A stretch of 5,656 nt of DNA from Oscillospiraceae bacterium (GCA_028705905.1 JAQWCP010000117.1:1-5656), one strand, 5' to 3'; shown: positions 1 through 5,600, counted from the stretch's first letter. The notes: generated from the sequence alone by a model not told the origin. Translations and numbers: made by a program.

Positions 1-176
1 TGATTGTGTTCCTCCAGCACCTTGTTCTGGATGCACAAGACGGCACGGATGTTGGGGACGGTAATACCCGGTATCTCCACCATTTCCTCTGGCGTGGCAG
101 TCAAAATGCGAATGGGCGAATATCCCGCCTGTGCGAAAATGCGGAATATCCTCTGTTCAAATCTTTCTTTTTTCAT
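1..176 (-). CDS. Small helix-hairpin-helix-like protein, N-terminal part (cut by window edge)
   Basis: The first 58 codons are visible, starting MKKERFEQRIFRIFAQ; the gene runs off the low-coordinate edge. The ATG at 176-174 is preceded by AAAGGGG (192-186) with a 9-base spacer, which supports this start. Residues 1-16 are basic and amphipathic. Residues 25-52 (LTATPEEMVEIPGIT, then NIRAVLCIQNKV) have the pattern of a helix-hairpin-helix: helix, a hairpin of the IPGIT type, then a second helix. Such motifs contact the nucleic-acid backbone without sequence specificity in repair proteins and in RNA polymerase alpha C-terminal domains. There is no signal peptide or membrane segment, so it should be cytoplasmic. 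It lies 65 bases after the 30-aa membrane ORF, with a terminator-like hairpin between them. The motif reading is by eye; the specific function is unknown, and the C-terminus is not available to refine it. Confidence 0.75.
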   Translation of the reverse strand, partial: MKKERFEQRIFRIFAQAGYSPIRILTATPEEMVEIPGITVPNIRAVLCIQNKVLEEHN

Positions 177-185
177 GGTTTTATA

Positions 186-192
186 CCCCTTT
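186..192 (-). promoter_or_regulatory. Ribosome binding site of the helix-hairpin-helix-like gene
   Basis: AAAGGGG on the minus strand lies 9 bases before the ATG at 176. It begins only 12 bases after the T-run of the hairpin at 205-231, so no promoter fits between that hairpin and this site. Confidence 0.6.
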
Positions 193-204
193 CTTTTGGT
201 ATGT

Positions 205-231
205 AAAAGGGGCGGCATTTTCAGCCGCCCC
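205..231 (-). terminator. Terminator-like hairpin between the small membrane ORF and the next gene
   Basis: A perfect 8-bp GC-only stem (GGGGCGGC at 231-224 on the minus strand, GCCGCCCC at 216-209) encloses a 7-base loop. It is followed on the minus strand by TTTT (208-205) and then ACATACC. The hairpin starts 10 bases after the stop codon of the 30-aa ORF. The stem is very stable but the T-run is short, so it may be a partial terminator, an mRNA-stabilising 3' end, or a processing signal that lets some transcription reach the next gene. The plus-strand side has no T-run, so the minus orientation is preferred. Confidence 0.6.
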
Positions 232-241
232 CCGGAAGTCG

Positions 242-334
242 TTATTTCTTCCTGCCGTTTCTGATTTTTAGGAAAATCAGAGCGCCCACGATAAAGGCGA
301 CAAGACAGATGGCAACGATTGATTTAACATCCAT
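242..334 (-). CDS. 30-aa single-pass membrane peptide, translationally coupled to the adhesin
   Basis: The ATG at 334-332 shares one base with the adhesin stop codon (TAATG). A Shine-Dalgarno-like AAAGGA (349-344) lies inside the end of the adhesin gene, 9 bases before the ATG. The product is 30 residues: a short MDVKS start, one hydrophobic segment of roughly 18-19 residues (about 5-23, IVAICLVAFIVGALIFLKI), and a basic tail RNGRKK. By the positive-inside rule the C-terminus should face the cytoplasm. The stop-start overlap, the ribosome binding site and the immediate 3' hairpin together argue for a real gene. No family is recognised. Possible roles, all inference, are a membrane partner for secretion or anchoring of the adhesin, or a small regulator. 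It could also be a fortuitous ORF. Confidence 0.6.
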   Translation of the reverse strand: MDVKSIVAICLVAFIVGALIFLKIRNGRKK

Positions 335-3300
335 TATTCTTCATCCTTTCTGCGTTTTTTGAAGCCGAGAACGCCGAGCGTGACAGCCCCGGCAGCGGCA
401 GCGCCCATCAACACAAGCCAAAGCGTGGGGCTGCTGTCGTCGCCGGTTTTCGGCGTATCCCTTAGTTCGTTGTGCATCGTGACAACGGTAGTCGCTCCCA
501 CCTTGACGGTGGCCTGCTTGTCGGCGGGCAGCACATAGCTGGCGCTTGCTCCGTTTGCAACCTCGGTCACGGTGTACTCACCAATGCGGAGGTTTTCCAT
601 GAGGATTTCGCCGTTTTTGTCGGTGATAAAGGTCTGGTCATATCCATTCGGGCCGGTGACGCGGAAGGAGAAGCCCTCCACCTTGCCGTCCGAGGAGGTC
701 TTGATGATTTTGAGGGAGCCGGTCTGCGCCATATTGGTGAAGCCTTTTCCGGCTTCGTTCTCCACCGTCACGGTCTTGCCGTTTTCGGCGATTTCAAAAT
801 AATAGGCGTTCTCATCGATCTGGAAAGATTCCGGCGCTTTGGCTTCTTTTACGAAGTAGCCGCCGTAGGTGAGGTCGGTCATGCCGTAAACGCCGATGGC
901 GGTTTCGGTGAGCTTACCGAGCAACTCATCGCCGTCGTCCAGCTCCTTATTGTCGTTCACATCCCGGTAAACCTCAAACTCTGCGCCGGTCAGCTTGTTG
1001 TCCGTGGCAAGTCCCTTGCCGCTGTAATCCTTATCCACCTTGGTGAGCTGCACATTGCCGCGAATCAGGATGTTTTCGATTTCCACCTCGATCACAGCGC
1101 CGTCCTCATCCACCACAGCGGTAAAGATTTCATCCGAGAGGACAAAGCCGGTGGGCGCTTCGATTTCCCGCACGAGCCAGGTTCCGTAGGGTACGTTGGC
1201 AAAAGAAAAACTGCCGTCCTCGCCGGAGGTGGCAGTCAAAATGGCCGTATCCCTGGTAAACTCGGTTTCATCGCTCTTAAACAGGCCGATGACAGCGCCG
1301 CCTAAGCCCTTGCCGTCCTCGTCCTTCTTGATTCCTTCAACCTCGCCGCGAAGCAGCTTGTTTTCGATGGGCTTGCCGTCGTTTGCCCTGATTTCCACAA
1401 GAGCGGTATCCTGCCCCGCGTACTCAAAGACAACCGGGTATTGCTCATCGGAAACGAGATAATGGCTGTCGCTGGCGATCTCTTTCAGGTAGTAGGAGCC
1501 GAAAGGCAGGTCGGTCTTGCAGACGCCGTGACCGTTTTCATCAAAGGAAACGATTTCAAGCAGGCCGCCTGCCGGAATAATGGAGCCGTCTGCAGCGGTG
1601 ATGTCCTCCGTGGCATACAGACCAAAAGTGACCGCCGCCAGTTCGCCGTTCATACCGATACCGAATTTTTCATCCTGTTCCAGCAGCTTCTCCAGTGTGA
1701 CTTGAACCTTTTGGCGCTCATTGTAGAAGCTGGTGGCGGTTTCGGTAATTTCAACCTCCTGACCGGCGTAGACCAGCTCCACCTCGTGGATTTCCCCGCT
1801 GCACACCATGCCGTCCGGGGCGGTGATTTCCCTGATCTCGTATTTCCCCAGATACAGTTCCTTTGTCACCGCAAGACCGTCCTCGCCGGTGGTGACGGTA
1901 TCGACCACTTCGCCTTTAGCAGCTCGGAGCGTCCCGTCCAGCGTGATAATATCCTCGGCGGCGGTGATTTCATAGACCGCGCCGGGAAGCCCCTGCACGG
2001 TGTAAACCGGCTGATACAGCCCCTCCGCTTCGGTGACGGTGGAGAACACCTCGCCGGATTTGCTGATATTGATAACGCCTTTCTGCGCCATGTTCGGTTT
2101 GGTGACTTCAATCACCATCACGCCGCTTTCATCCGTGGAGTTATCCTGCACCACATCAAAATAGACCGGCTCGCCGGAAAGCACATACCCATAGGGAGCG
2201 AATACCTCAACCAGAGAATAGCCTGTACCATATTCCAGTTTTTCCGGGGTAATCAGATAGCCCTCATCGTTGGTGTAAAACGTGTCGATGGTAGTCGGCG
2301 TGGGATAGGTGAAGCTCTGCGTGATACGATTTCCCTCCGGGTCATAGAGCTGGAAGCCCGCGCCCGCGTAGGGGATGGTTTTTCCCGTTTCCGCGTCTAC
2401 CTTGACGATTTTGATATACGATTCAAAGTTCGTGTTGTTGATGAGGTAGCGGTAGGTTTGGCCATCCTTGGCGATATACACGTCAAAGTCCTTCATCAGC
2501 TCGCGCCCGTCCCAGCCCTTGGTCTGGCGGACGGTGTAAACGCCATAAGGCATATCTTTGGTCTGCGCGAAGCCGTTTTCATCGCAGACAAGAACATCAC
2601 GCTCGGTTTCCTTGGCGCTGTCATAGCTGCCTGCGGATTTCAAGAATACCCGAAATTCGGCCCCGGATTCCGGCGTTTCAATTTGCGTATCGCCGTTGTC
2701 TGTGTGCTTGATGAGGGCGATATTCCCCTTGATGACCTGCTCGGTCACATCGTTGGCGGTGGTGTTCAGCTCGATGGTATACAGCTCCGGCTCCGCGCCC
2801 ACATGATGAACCGTGCCGTCGATGAGGTAGCCCTCGCTGGGGTTGATCTCCCGCACCGACCAGTCCGCGTCGCAGATATAATAGCCGGTGGTGAACTGGC
2901 CGTTGGAATCTGTGGTATAGCTGTCGATCAGGGTATCGCCCTTGTAAATCCCATAGGTCGCGCCCGCCAGAGAAGCGTCACCCTGCGGCAAGCCTGTTTC
3001 CACATCGCTCTTTGTGACGGTGACGCGGAACTTCTTGAGGATGTTCTGGACGCTCTTTCCCGTTACCTTGTTCCACTCGACGGAAGCCGTCTGCGCTTCG
3101 GGGATCACATAGCGGATGGGCGTATCCACTTCCTCCAGCGTGAAGGGTTTGCTGCCGGAAATGAGGACGTTTTCAAACTTCGCCACGCCGTTCTGATCGG
3201 TCACGGCATATTCATCCACCGCAAGCCCACTCAAAGATGTGCCGTAGAGGTGGAACTTCATGCCCTCGGTCAATCCGTCCTCGCTGGTTTTCGTTACCTT

Positions 3301-4572
3301 TAGATCGCCGCGCTTCAATTTGTTGTTGAAGGTCACGGTGGAGGTCTGTCCGCTGACGATGGTCACGCGTTGGACGGCCTGCGGCTCATATTTGTCGACG
3401 GCCTGCTCCGTGACCGTGTAAATTCCGGGGTTCAGGTCTGTAATATCAATGACGCCGTTTGCCCCGGTGGTCTTGGTCGCGTTGAAGCCCTCACCCACAA
3501 AGGTGAAGCGAATGCCCTCCACCTTGCCATCCTCACTGGTCTTGATGAGCTTCATGTTGCCCGTCTTGATTTCCAGATTGAGATAGCCGGTCACAGGGTC
3601 GGAAACGGTCGCGCCATAGGTGGCGAAGTCCTGCTGGCCGCCGCCGATATTCCCGTCCGACCATACCACGACGCCGCTGCGCTGCCCGTTTGTCTTTTCG
3701 GCAATCACGGAGATTGCGCCGCGCACCGCCTTGTCTGTGCGGATGGTCAGCTTATTCCCGCTGACTGAAAAATCCAGCCCTGCGGTATTGGAGGAAAAGC
3801 GATAGTTGCCCAGCACACCGTTGGTATCGGTCAAAGTGACGGAATAATCCGTGCCGTTCCATTTCAGCTCGTAAGCGCCAGCGCCGGAGCTGGCTGAGAA
3901 GAAGCTGGGCAGGGCAGTGTGCCTCTGCACGGAGCTTTCAATATCCGCATAGCGGCTGAAAATGAGGCTGCGCAGGGGGTGGTTGTCCGCGATATACTCG
4001 GTGACATTGTTTTTCCCCTGAGAGCTGCCCCACACATGGTTGAACCGGCTGTCGCGCTCGCCGACCACTGTTTCCCAAACGAGAAGCTGTGTGGCGATAT
4101 ATCCGGCGATCTCGTTGGCGTCGGCGGAGTTGCCGGTGTTCCATGAGGTGTCGGCGTTGCCTTGCCAGCCGTACTGCATGATTCGTCCGATATACGCCTT
4201 GACCACGGCAGGCGGGATGGTGGGATTCAGGGAGCTGGGGTAGTTATCCCAAAAGCTCTCATCAAAGCCGCCGTATCGGTCGCCGGATTGGACGCCGACG
4301 CCCGGCTCGATGCAGTACACGGCCTTTCCCTCAAAGGTGTCCTGCGTGTGGACGGAAAAATGGTCACCGGATTGGGACGACCAGCCGCCCATAAAATGCA
4401 GGGCGGGATGGCTCCATCCGGCCTGGTTGGGGTCGCCGCCGCGGGGAAGATCGACCATATACGTTGTCATTTCCGATGACGCGGCAAAGGCGGTCGTGCC
4501 CAGCCCCGAAAAAACGCCCATCCCCATGAGCAGGGCAAGGGCAAAGGACAAAATGCGTTTTGTTTTCTTCAT
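334..4572 (-). CDS. Giant cell-wall-anchored adhesin: thioester domain plus about ten Cna-B/SpaA-like modules
   Basis: Predicted 1412-aa surface protein. The start is placed at ATG 4572 (MKKTKRILSF), after AGGAGG at 4589-4584 and before a clear signal peptide (basic n-region, hydrophobic core, likely cleavage after TAFA, residue 30). An in-frame ATG at 4617 would put 15 residues before it and lies inside a terminator. Residues about 80-200 look like a thioester domain: Cys87 in YCIEPG and Gln162 in ATQLLVWE match the Cys and Gln motifs that form an internal thioester and capture host amines covalently. Residues about 220-338 are a beta-rich linker. Ten Cna-B/SpaA-like modules follow, starting near 339, 423, 515, 617, 719, 833, 956, 1077, 1173 and 1286. 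Most carry the Lys, Glu and Asn used for intramolecular isopeptide bonds. The C-terminus has TPKTG (1373-1377), a hydrophobic segment (about 1384-1404) and KKRRKDEE, a sortase sorting signal. No sortase is in the window. Class is confident; the ligand is unknown. Confidence 0.93.
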   Translation of the reverse strand: MKKTKRILSFALALLMGMGVFSGLGTTAFAASSEMTTYMVDLPRGGDPNQAGWSHPALHFMGGWSSQSGDHFSVHTQDTFEGKAVYCIEPGVGVQSGDRYGGFDESFWDNYPSSLNPTIPPAVVKAYIGRIMQYGWQGNADTSWNTGNSADANEIAGYIATQLLVWETVVGERDSRFNHVWGSSQGKNNVTEYIADNHPLRSLIFSRYADIESSVQRHTALPSFFSASSGAGAYELKWNGTDYSVTLTDTNGVLGNYRFSSNTAGLDFSVSGNKLTIRTDKAVRGAISVIAEKTNGQRSGVVVWSDGNIGGGQQDFATYGATVSDPVTGYLNLEIKTGNMKLIKTSEDGKVEGIRFTFVGEGFNATKTTGANGVIDITDLNPGIYTVTEQAVDKYEPQAVQRVTIVSGQTSTVTFNNKLKRGDLKVTKTSEDGLTEGMKFHLYGTSLSGLAVDEYAVTDQNGVAKFENVLISGSKPFTLEEVDTPIRYVIPEAQTASVEWNKVTGKSVQNILKKFRVTVTKSDVETGLPQGDASLAGATYGIYKGDTLIDSYTTDSNGQFTTGYYICDADWSVREINPSEGYLIDGTVHHVGAEPELYTIELNTTANDVTEQVIKGNIALIKHTDNGDTQIETPESGAEFRVFLKSAGSYDSAKETERDVLVCDENGFAQTKDMPYGVYTVRQTKGWDGRELMKDFDVYIAKDGQTYRYLINNTNFESYIKIVKVDAETGKTIPYAGAGFQLYDPEGNRITQSFTYPTPTTIDTFYTNDEGYLITPEKLEYGTGYSLVEVFAPYGYVLSGEPVYFDVVQDNSTDESGVMVIEVTKPNMAQKGVINISKSGEVFSTVTEAEGLYQPVYTVQGLPGAVYEITAAEDIITLDGTLRAAKGEVVDTVTTGEDGLAVTKELYLGKYEIREITAPDGMVCSGEIHEVELVYAGQEVEITETATSFYNERQKVQVTLEKLLEQDEKFGIGMNGELAAVTFGLYATEDITAADGSIIPAGGLLEIVSFDENGHGVCKTDLPFGSYYLKEIASDSHYLVSDEQYPVVFEYAGQDTALVEIRANDGKPIENKLLRGEVEGIKKDEDGKGLGGAVIGLFKSDETEFTRDTAILTATSGEDGSFSFANVPYGTWLVREIEAPTGFVLSDEIFTAVVDEDGAVIEVEIENILIRGNVQLTKVDKDYSGKGLATDNKLTGAEFEVYRDVNDNKELDDGDELLGKLTETAIGVYGMTDLTYGGYFVKEAKAPESFQIDENAYYFEIAENGKTVTVENEAGKGFTNMAQTGSLKIIKTSSDGKVEGFSFRVTGPNGYDQTFITDKNGEILMENLRIGEYTVTEVANGASASYVLPADKQATVKVGATTVVTMHNELRDTPKTGDDSSPTLWLVLMGAAAAGAVTLGVLGFKKRRKDEE

Positions 4573-4583
4573 TTCGATGATTA

Positions 4584-4589
4584 CCTCCT
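4584..4589 (-). promoter_or_regulatory. Ribosome binding site that sets the adhesin start
   Basis: AGGAGG on the minus strand, 11 bases before the ATG at 4572. It decides for MKKTKRILSF rather than the longer reading from 4617, because no such site precedes the upstream ATG and the signal peptide begins at 4572. Confidence 0.8.
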
Positions 4590-4596
4590 GAAAATC

Positions 4597-4613
4597 GGCG
4601 CAAAAAAAGCGCC
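4597..4613. repeat. Inverted repeat GGCGC/GCGCC around a 7-A spacer, overlapping the terminator
   Basis: On the plus strand GGCGC (4597-4601), seven A, then GCGCC (4609-4613). On the minus strand the first arm is the end of the terminator stem, the loop is its T-run, and the second arm lies just before the adhesin ribosome binding site. The two hairpins cannot form at once in the same RNA. In read-through transcripts this could replace the terminator stem-loop in the 5' leader. Confidence 0.45.
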
Positions 4614-4631
4614 CCACATTTTGTGAGACGC
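4602..4631 (-). terminator. Rho-independent terminator of the lipoprotein gene
   Basis: On the minus strand GCGTCTCACA (4631-4622), a 3-base loop, then TGTGGGGCGC (4618-4609) form a 10-bp stem with two G-U pairs, extendable by one A-U pair. Seven T follow (4608-4602). It starts 20 bases after the lipoprotein stop codon and is a textbook intrinsic terminator. It ends only 29 bases before the adhesin ATG, so it also acts as a barrier in front of that gene. Confidence 0.88.
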
Positions 4632-4642
4632 TGCTTGCGCGT

Positions 4643-4671
4643 ATTTGATTGTTAAGCGTAGCCTATGAAAA
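4643..4671 (-). promoter_or_regulatory. Weak candidate promoter for the adhesin gene
   Basis: TTTTCA (4671-4666) and TCAAAT (4648-4643) with a 17-base spacer on the minus strand; each box matches the sigma-A consensus at 4 of 6 positions. It overlaps the end of the lipoprotein gene and would start transcription near 4636, putting the whole terminator hairpin in the adhesin leader. Such matches occur by chance often, so this is only a candidate. Confidence 0.2.
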
Positions 4672-5392
4672 TCTGGAAATTACCGCCGCCCAAGCTCTCC
4701 GACCATACCCAAAAGGCTGTATGGCCGTCTGCCGCATACCAATCCAGCGTATCCCGAATATCCCGTTCCAGATACTTGCAGCCCGCGTTTGCGTTAATGG
4801 GATTGTCCCAGCAGGCGGTTGCCGTGCTGTCCAGCGACAGGCCGATGCTCTGGCCGTAGCTTTGCGCGTACCCCACATAGGCGCTGACGTCAAAGCTGGG
4901 AGCTGGCGGTTCGGTGGGTGCTGGCGGTTCAGGTGTTGGCGTGGGTTGAGGGGTTGGCTCAGGTGTGGGAGCCGGTGTCGGGGTTGGAGTGGGGGCCGGT
5001 GTTTCCGGCTGCGGGGTGCTGACGGGCGGCTTTATCGCCGGTTTCTCCGGCTGTGCTTCGGCGGCTGGCGCTGCGGCCTGCTTTGGCGCGGGCGTTTCCG
5101 CAGTGCGCTGTGTTTCCGCCGGGGCATGGCTGTCTGCCTTTGGCTGTGAACTGGCTGAACCGGCGTTTTCCCCGGCCAGCCCGGAACTCTCCGGGCTGCT
5201 GCTTTCTTCACCCGCTAAAAGAGAGGATGTTGCTTTCTCTGAATCGCTTTCCTCCGGCTCTTTTTCCGCTGTATCCCTCGCCGATACTGTGCTTTTCTGC
5301 GTATCAGGCGGATTCCCCGTTTTCTGCGAACATCCCGCAAGGGAAACGCCCAGCACAAGCACAGCGATGAGAATGAACTGTGTTTTCTTCAT
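4652..5392 (-). CDS. Surface lipoprotein with Pro-rich spacer and unrecognised C-terminal domain
   Basis: 246-aa protein. The start is ATG 5392, preceded by AAGGAGG (5407-5401) at 8 bases; the frame is open further upstream but without a better site. Residues 1-21 are a lipoprotein signal peptide with lipobox LAGC (Cys21), so the mature protein should be lipid-anchored on the outer face of the membrane. Residues 22-100 are low-complexity, rich in Ser, Glu and Ala. Residues 101-165 are a proline-rich spacer of PTP, PAP and PEP units, the type of extended rod that crosses the peptidoglycan. Residues 166-246 form a compact domain beginning SFDVSAYVGYAQSYG, with two cysteines (194 and 205), a WDNP motif, aromatic FWVW (227-230) and end FQIFIGYA. 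I do not recognise this domain. The gene has its own promoter candidate and terminator, so it is probably transcribed alone. Surface location is confident, function unknown. Confidence 0.9.
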   Translation of the reverse strand: MKKTQFILIAVLVLGVSLAGCSQKTGNPPDTQKSTVSARDTAEKEPEESDSEKATSSLLAGEESSSPESSGLAGENAGSASSQPKADSHAPAETQRTAETPAPKQAAAPAAEAQPEKPAIKPPVSTPQPETPAPTPTPTPAPTPEPTPQPTPTPEPPAPTEPPAPSFDVSAYVGYAQSYGQSIGLSLDSTATACWDNPINANAGCKYLERDIRDTLDWYAADGHTAFWVWSESLGGGNFQIFIGYA

Positions 5393-5400
5393 GCTGATGA

Positions 5401-5407
5401 CCTCCTT
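5401..5407 (-). promoter_or_regulatory. Ribosome binding site of the lipoprotein gene
   Basis: AAGGAGG on the minus strand, 8 bases before the ATG at 5392. It fixes the start at the lipoprotein signal peptide and excludes the longer in-frame reading from 5485. Confidence 0.8.
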
Positions 5408-5423
5408 CGTTGTTTTCACCCTC

Positions 5424-5452
5424 ATTGTAGCCCTGCCGGTGGAAAACCGCAA
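5424..5452 (-). promoter_or_regulatory. Sigma-A-type promoter candidate for the lipoprotein gene
   Basis: On the minus strand TTGCGG (5452-5447), a 17-base spacer and TACAAT (5429-5424). The -10 box matches 5 of 6 consensus positions, the -35 only the leading TTG. Transcription would start near 5417, giving a leader of about 25 bases that holds the ribosome binding site. Position and spacing are good; the weak -35 suggests modest or activator-assisted expression. Confidence 0.5.
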
Positions 5453-5460
5453 AGGTGCGG
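5447..5460. repeat. Small inverted repeat overlapping the -35 box
   Basis: CCGCA (5447-5451), 4-base spacer, TGCGG (5456-5460). The left arm lies within the -35 hexamer of the promoter candidate. On the minus strand it is followed by TTTT (5446-5443), so it could be a weak terminator of the upstream transcript, or an operator half-site pair. The stem is only 5 bp. Confidence 0.4.
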
Positions 5461-5496
5461 ATTGAGCCTTAGACAGCCCTCCCAATTATTCTTTTT

Positions 5497-5513
5497 TAGC
5501 TGGTATAGCTGGT
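5497..5513. repeat. Tandem repeat of TAGCTGGT
   Basis: TAGCTGGT at 5497-5504 and again at 5506-5513, a 9-base period, flanked by a T-run on each side on the plus strand. It lies in the intergenic region about 45-60 bases upstream of the promoter -35 box. It could be a binding site for a protein reading direct repeats, or chance. Confidence 0.4.
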
Positions 5514-5544
5514 TTTTGAGGGGGTGAGGTGTGGAGAGGGGGAG
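5511..5544 (-). promoter_or_regulatory. C-rich, G-free transcript stretch (possible Rho loading site)
   Basis: Read on the minus strand these 34 bases contain no G and 21 C, beginning about 57 bases after the stop codon of the upstream gene. Unstructured C-rich, G-poor RNA is what Rho factor binds. No strong intrinsic terminator is seen between the upstream gene and the lipoprotein promoter, so Rho-dependent ending is a reasonable guess. On the plus strand the same stretch is all G, A and T with two runs of five G. Confidence 0.3.
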
Positions 5545-5600
5545 CAGCACATTTCGCTGATTTCTGTAAATGGGCACACCTATCCCTTGGCGGGCAGATT

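Noticed and set aside
4..264. 86-codon plus-strand frame at the window start
   Set aside because: It crosses the hairpin at 205-231 and lies opposite the helix-hairpin-helix-like gene, which has a good ribosome binding site.
472..1305. 277-codon plus-strand open frame
   Set aside because: It is antisense to Cna-B modules 7-10 and the sorting signal of the adhesin; its residue pattern mirrors the repeated modules and there is no start signal.
1441..3303. 620-codon open frame on the plus strand opposite the adhesin
   Set aside because: It lies wholly antisense to a well-supported gene with clear domains, has no ribosome binding site, and reads as a composition-driven shadow (GC-rich third positions) with no recognisable motifs.
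4573..4617. Longer adhesin start at 4617
   Set aside because: The ATG is inside the terminator stem, and translation from it would place a non-signal sequence ahead of the signal peptide; AGGAGG sits correctly for the ATG at 4572.
4890..5100. Short repeated units in the DNA of the lipoprotein spacer, considered as a CRISPR-like or minisatellite array
   Set aside because: The repeats are 6-base codon pairs for Pro-Thr, Pro-Ala and Pro-Glu with no spacers; they are explained by the proline-rich protein segment.
4649..5149. Plus-strand open frames opposite the lipoprotein, one rich in Gly, Arg, Cys and Trp
   Set aside because: The odd composition is the reverse reading of the Pro/Thr/Ala spacer; there is no ribosome binding site, and the minus-strand gene has a signal peptide and lipobox.
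5393..5485. Longer lipoprotein start at 5485
   Set aside because: The extension would read through the promoter candidate and ribosome binding site and bury the lipobox signal peptide; AAGGAGG points to ATG 5392.
5503..5557. Possible short minus-strand ORF of 18 codons in the intergenic region (ATG at 5557)
   Set aside because: No ribosome binding site precedes its ATG, and its residues simply reflect the C-rich tract.
5393..5600. Origin of transfer or attachment site in the intergenic region
   Set aside because: No long inverted repeat, nick-site motif or flanking direct repeat of the kind needed could be identified by eye.
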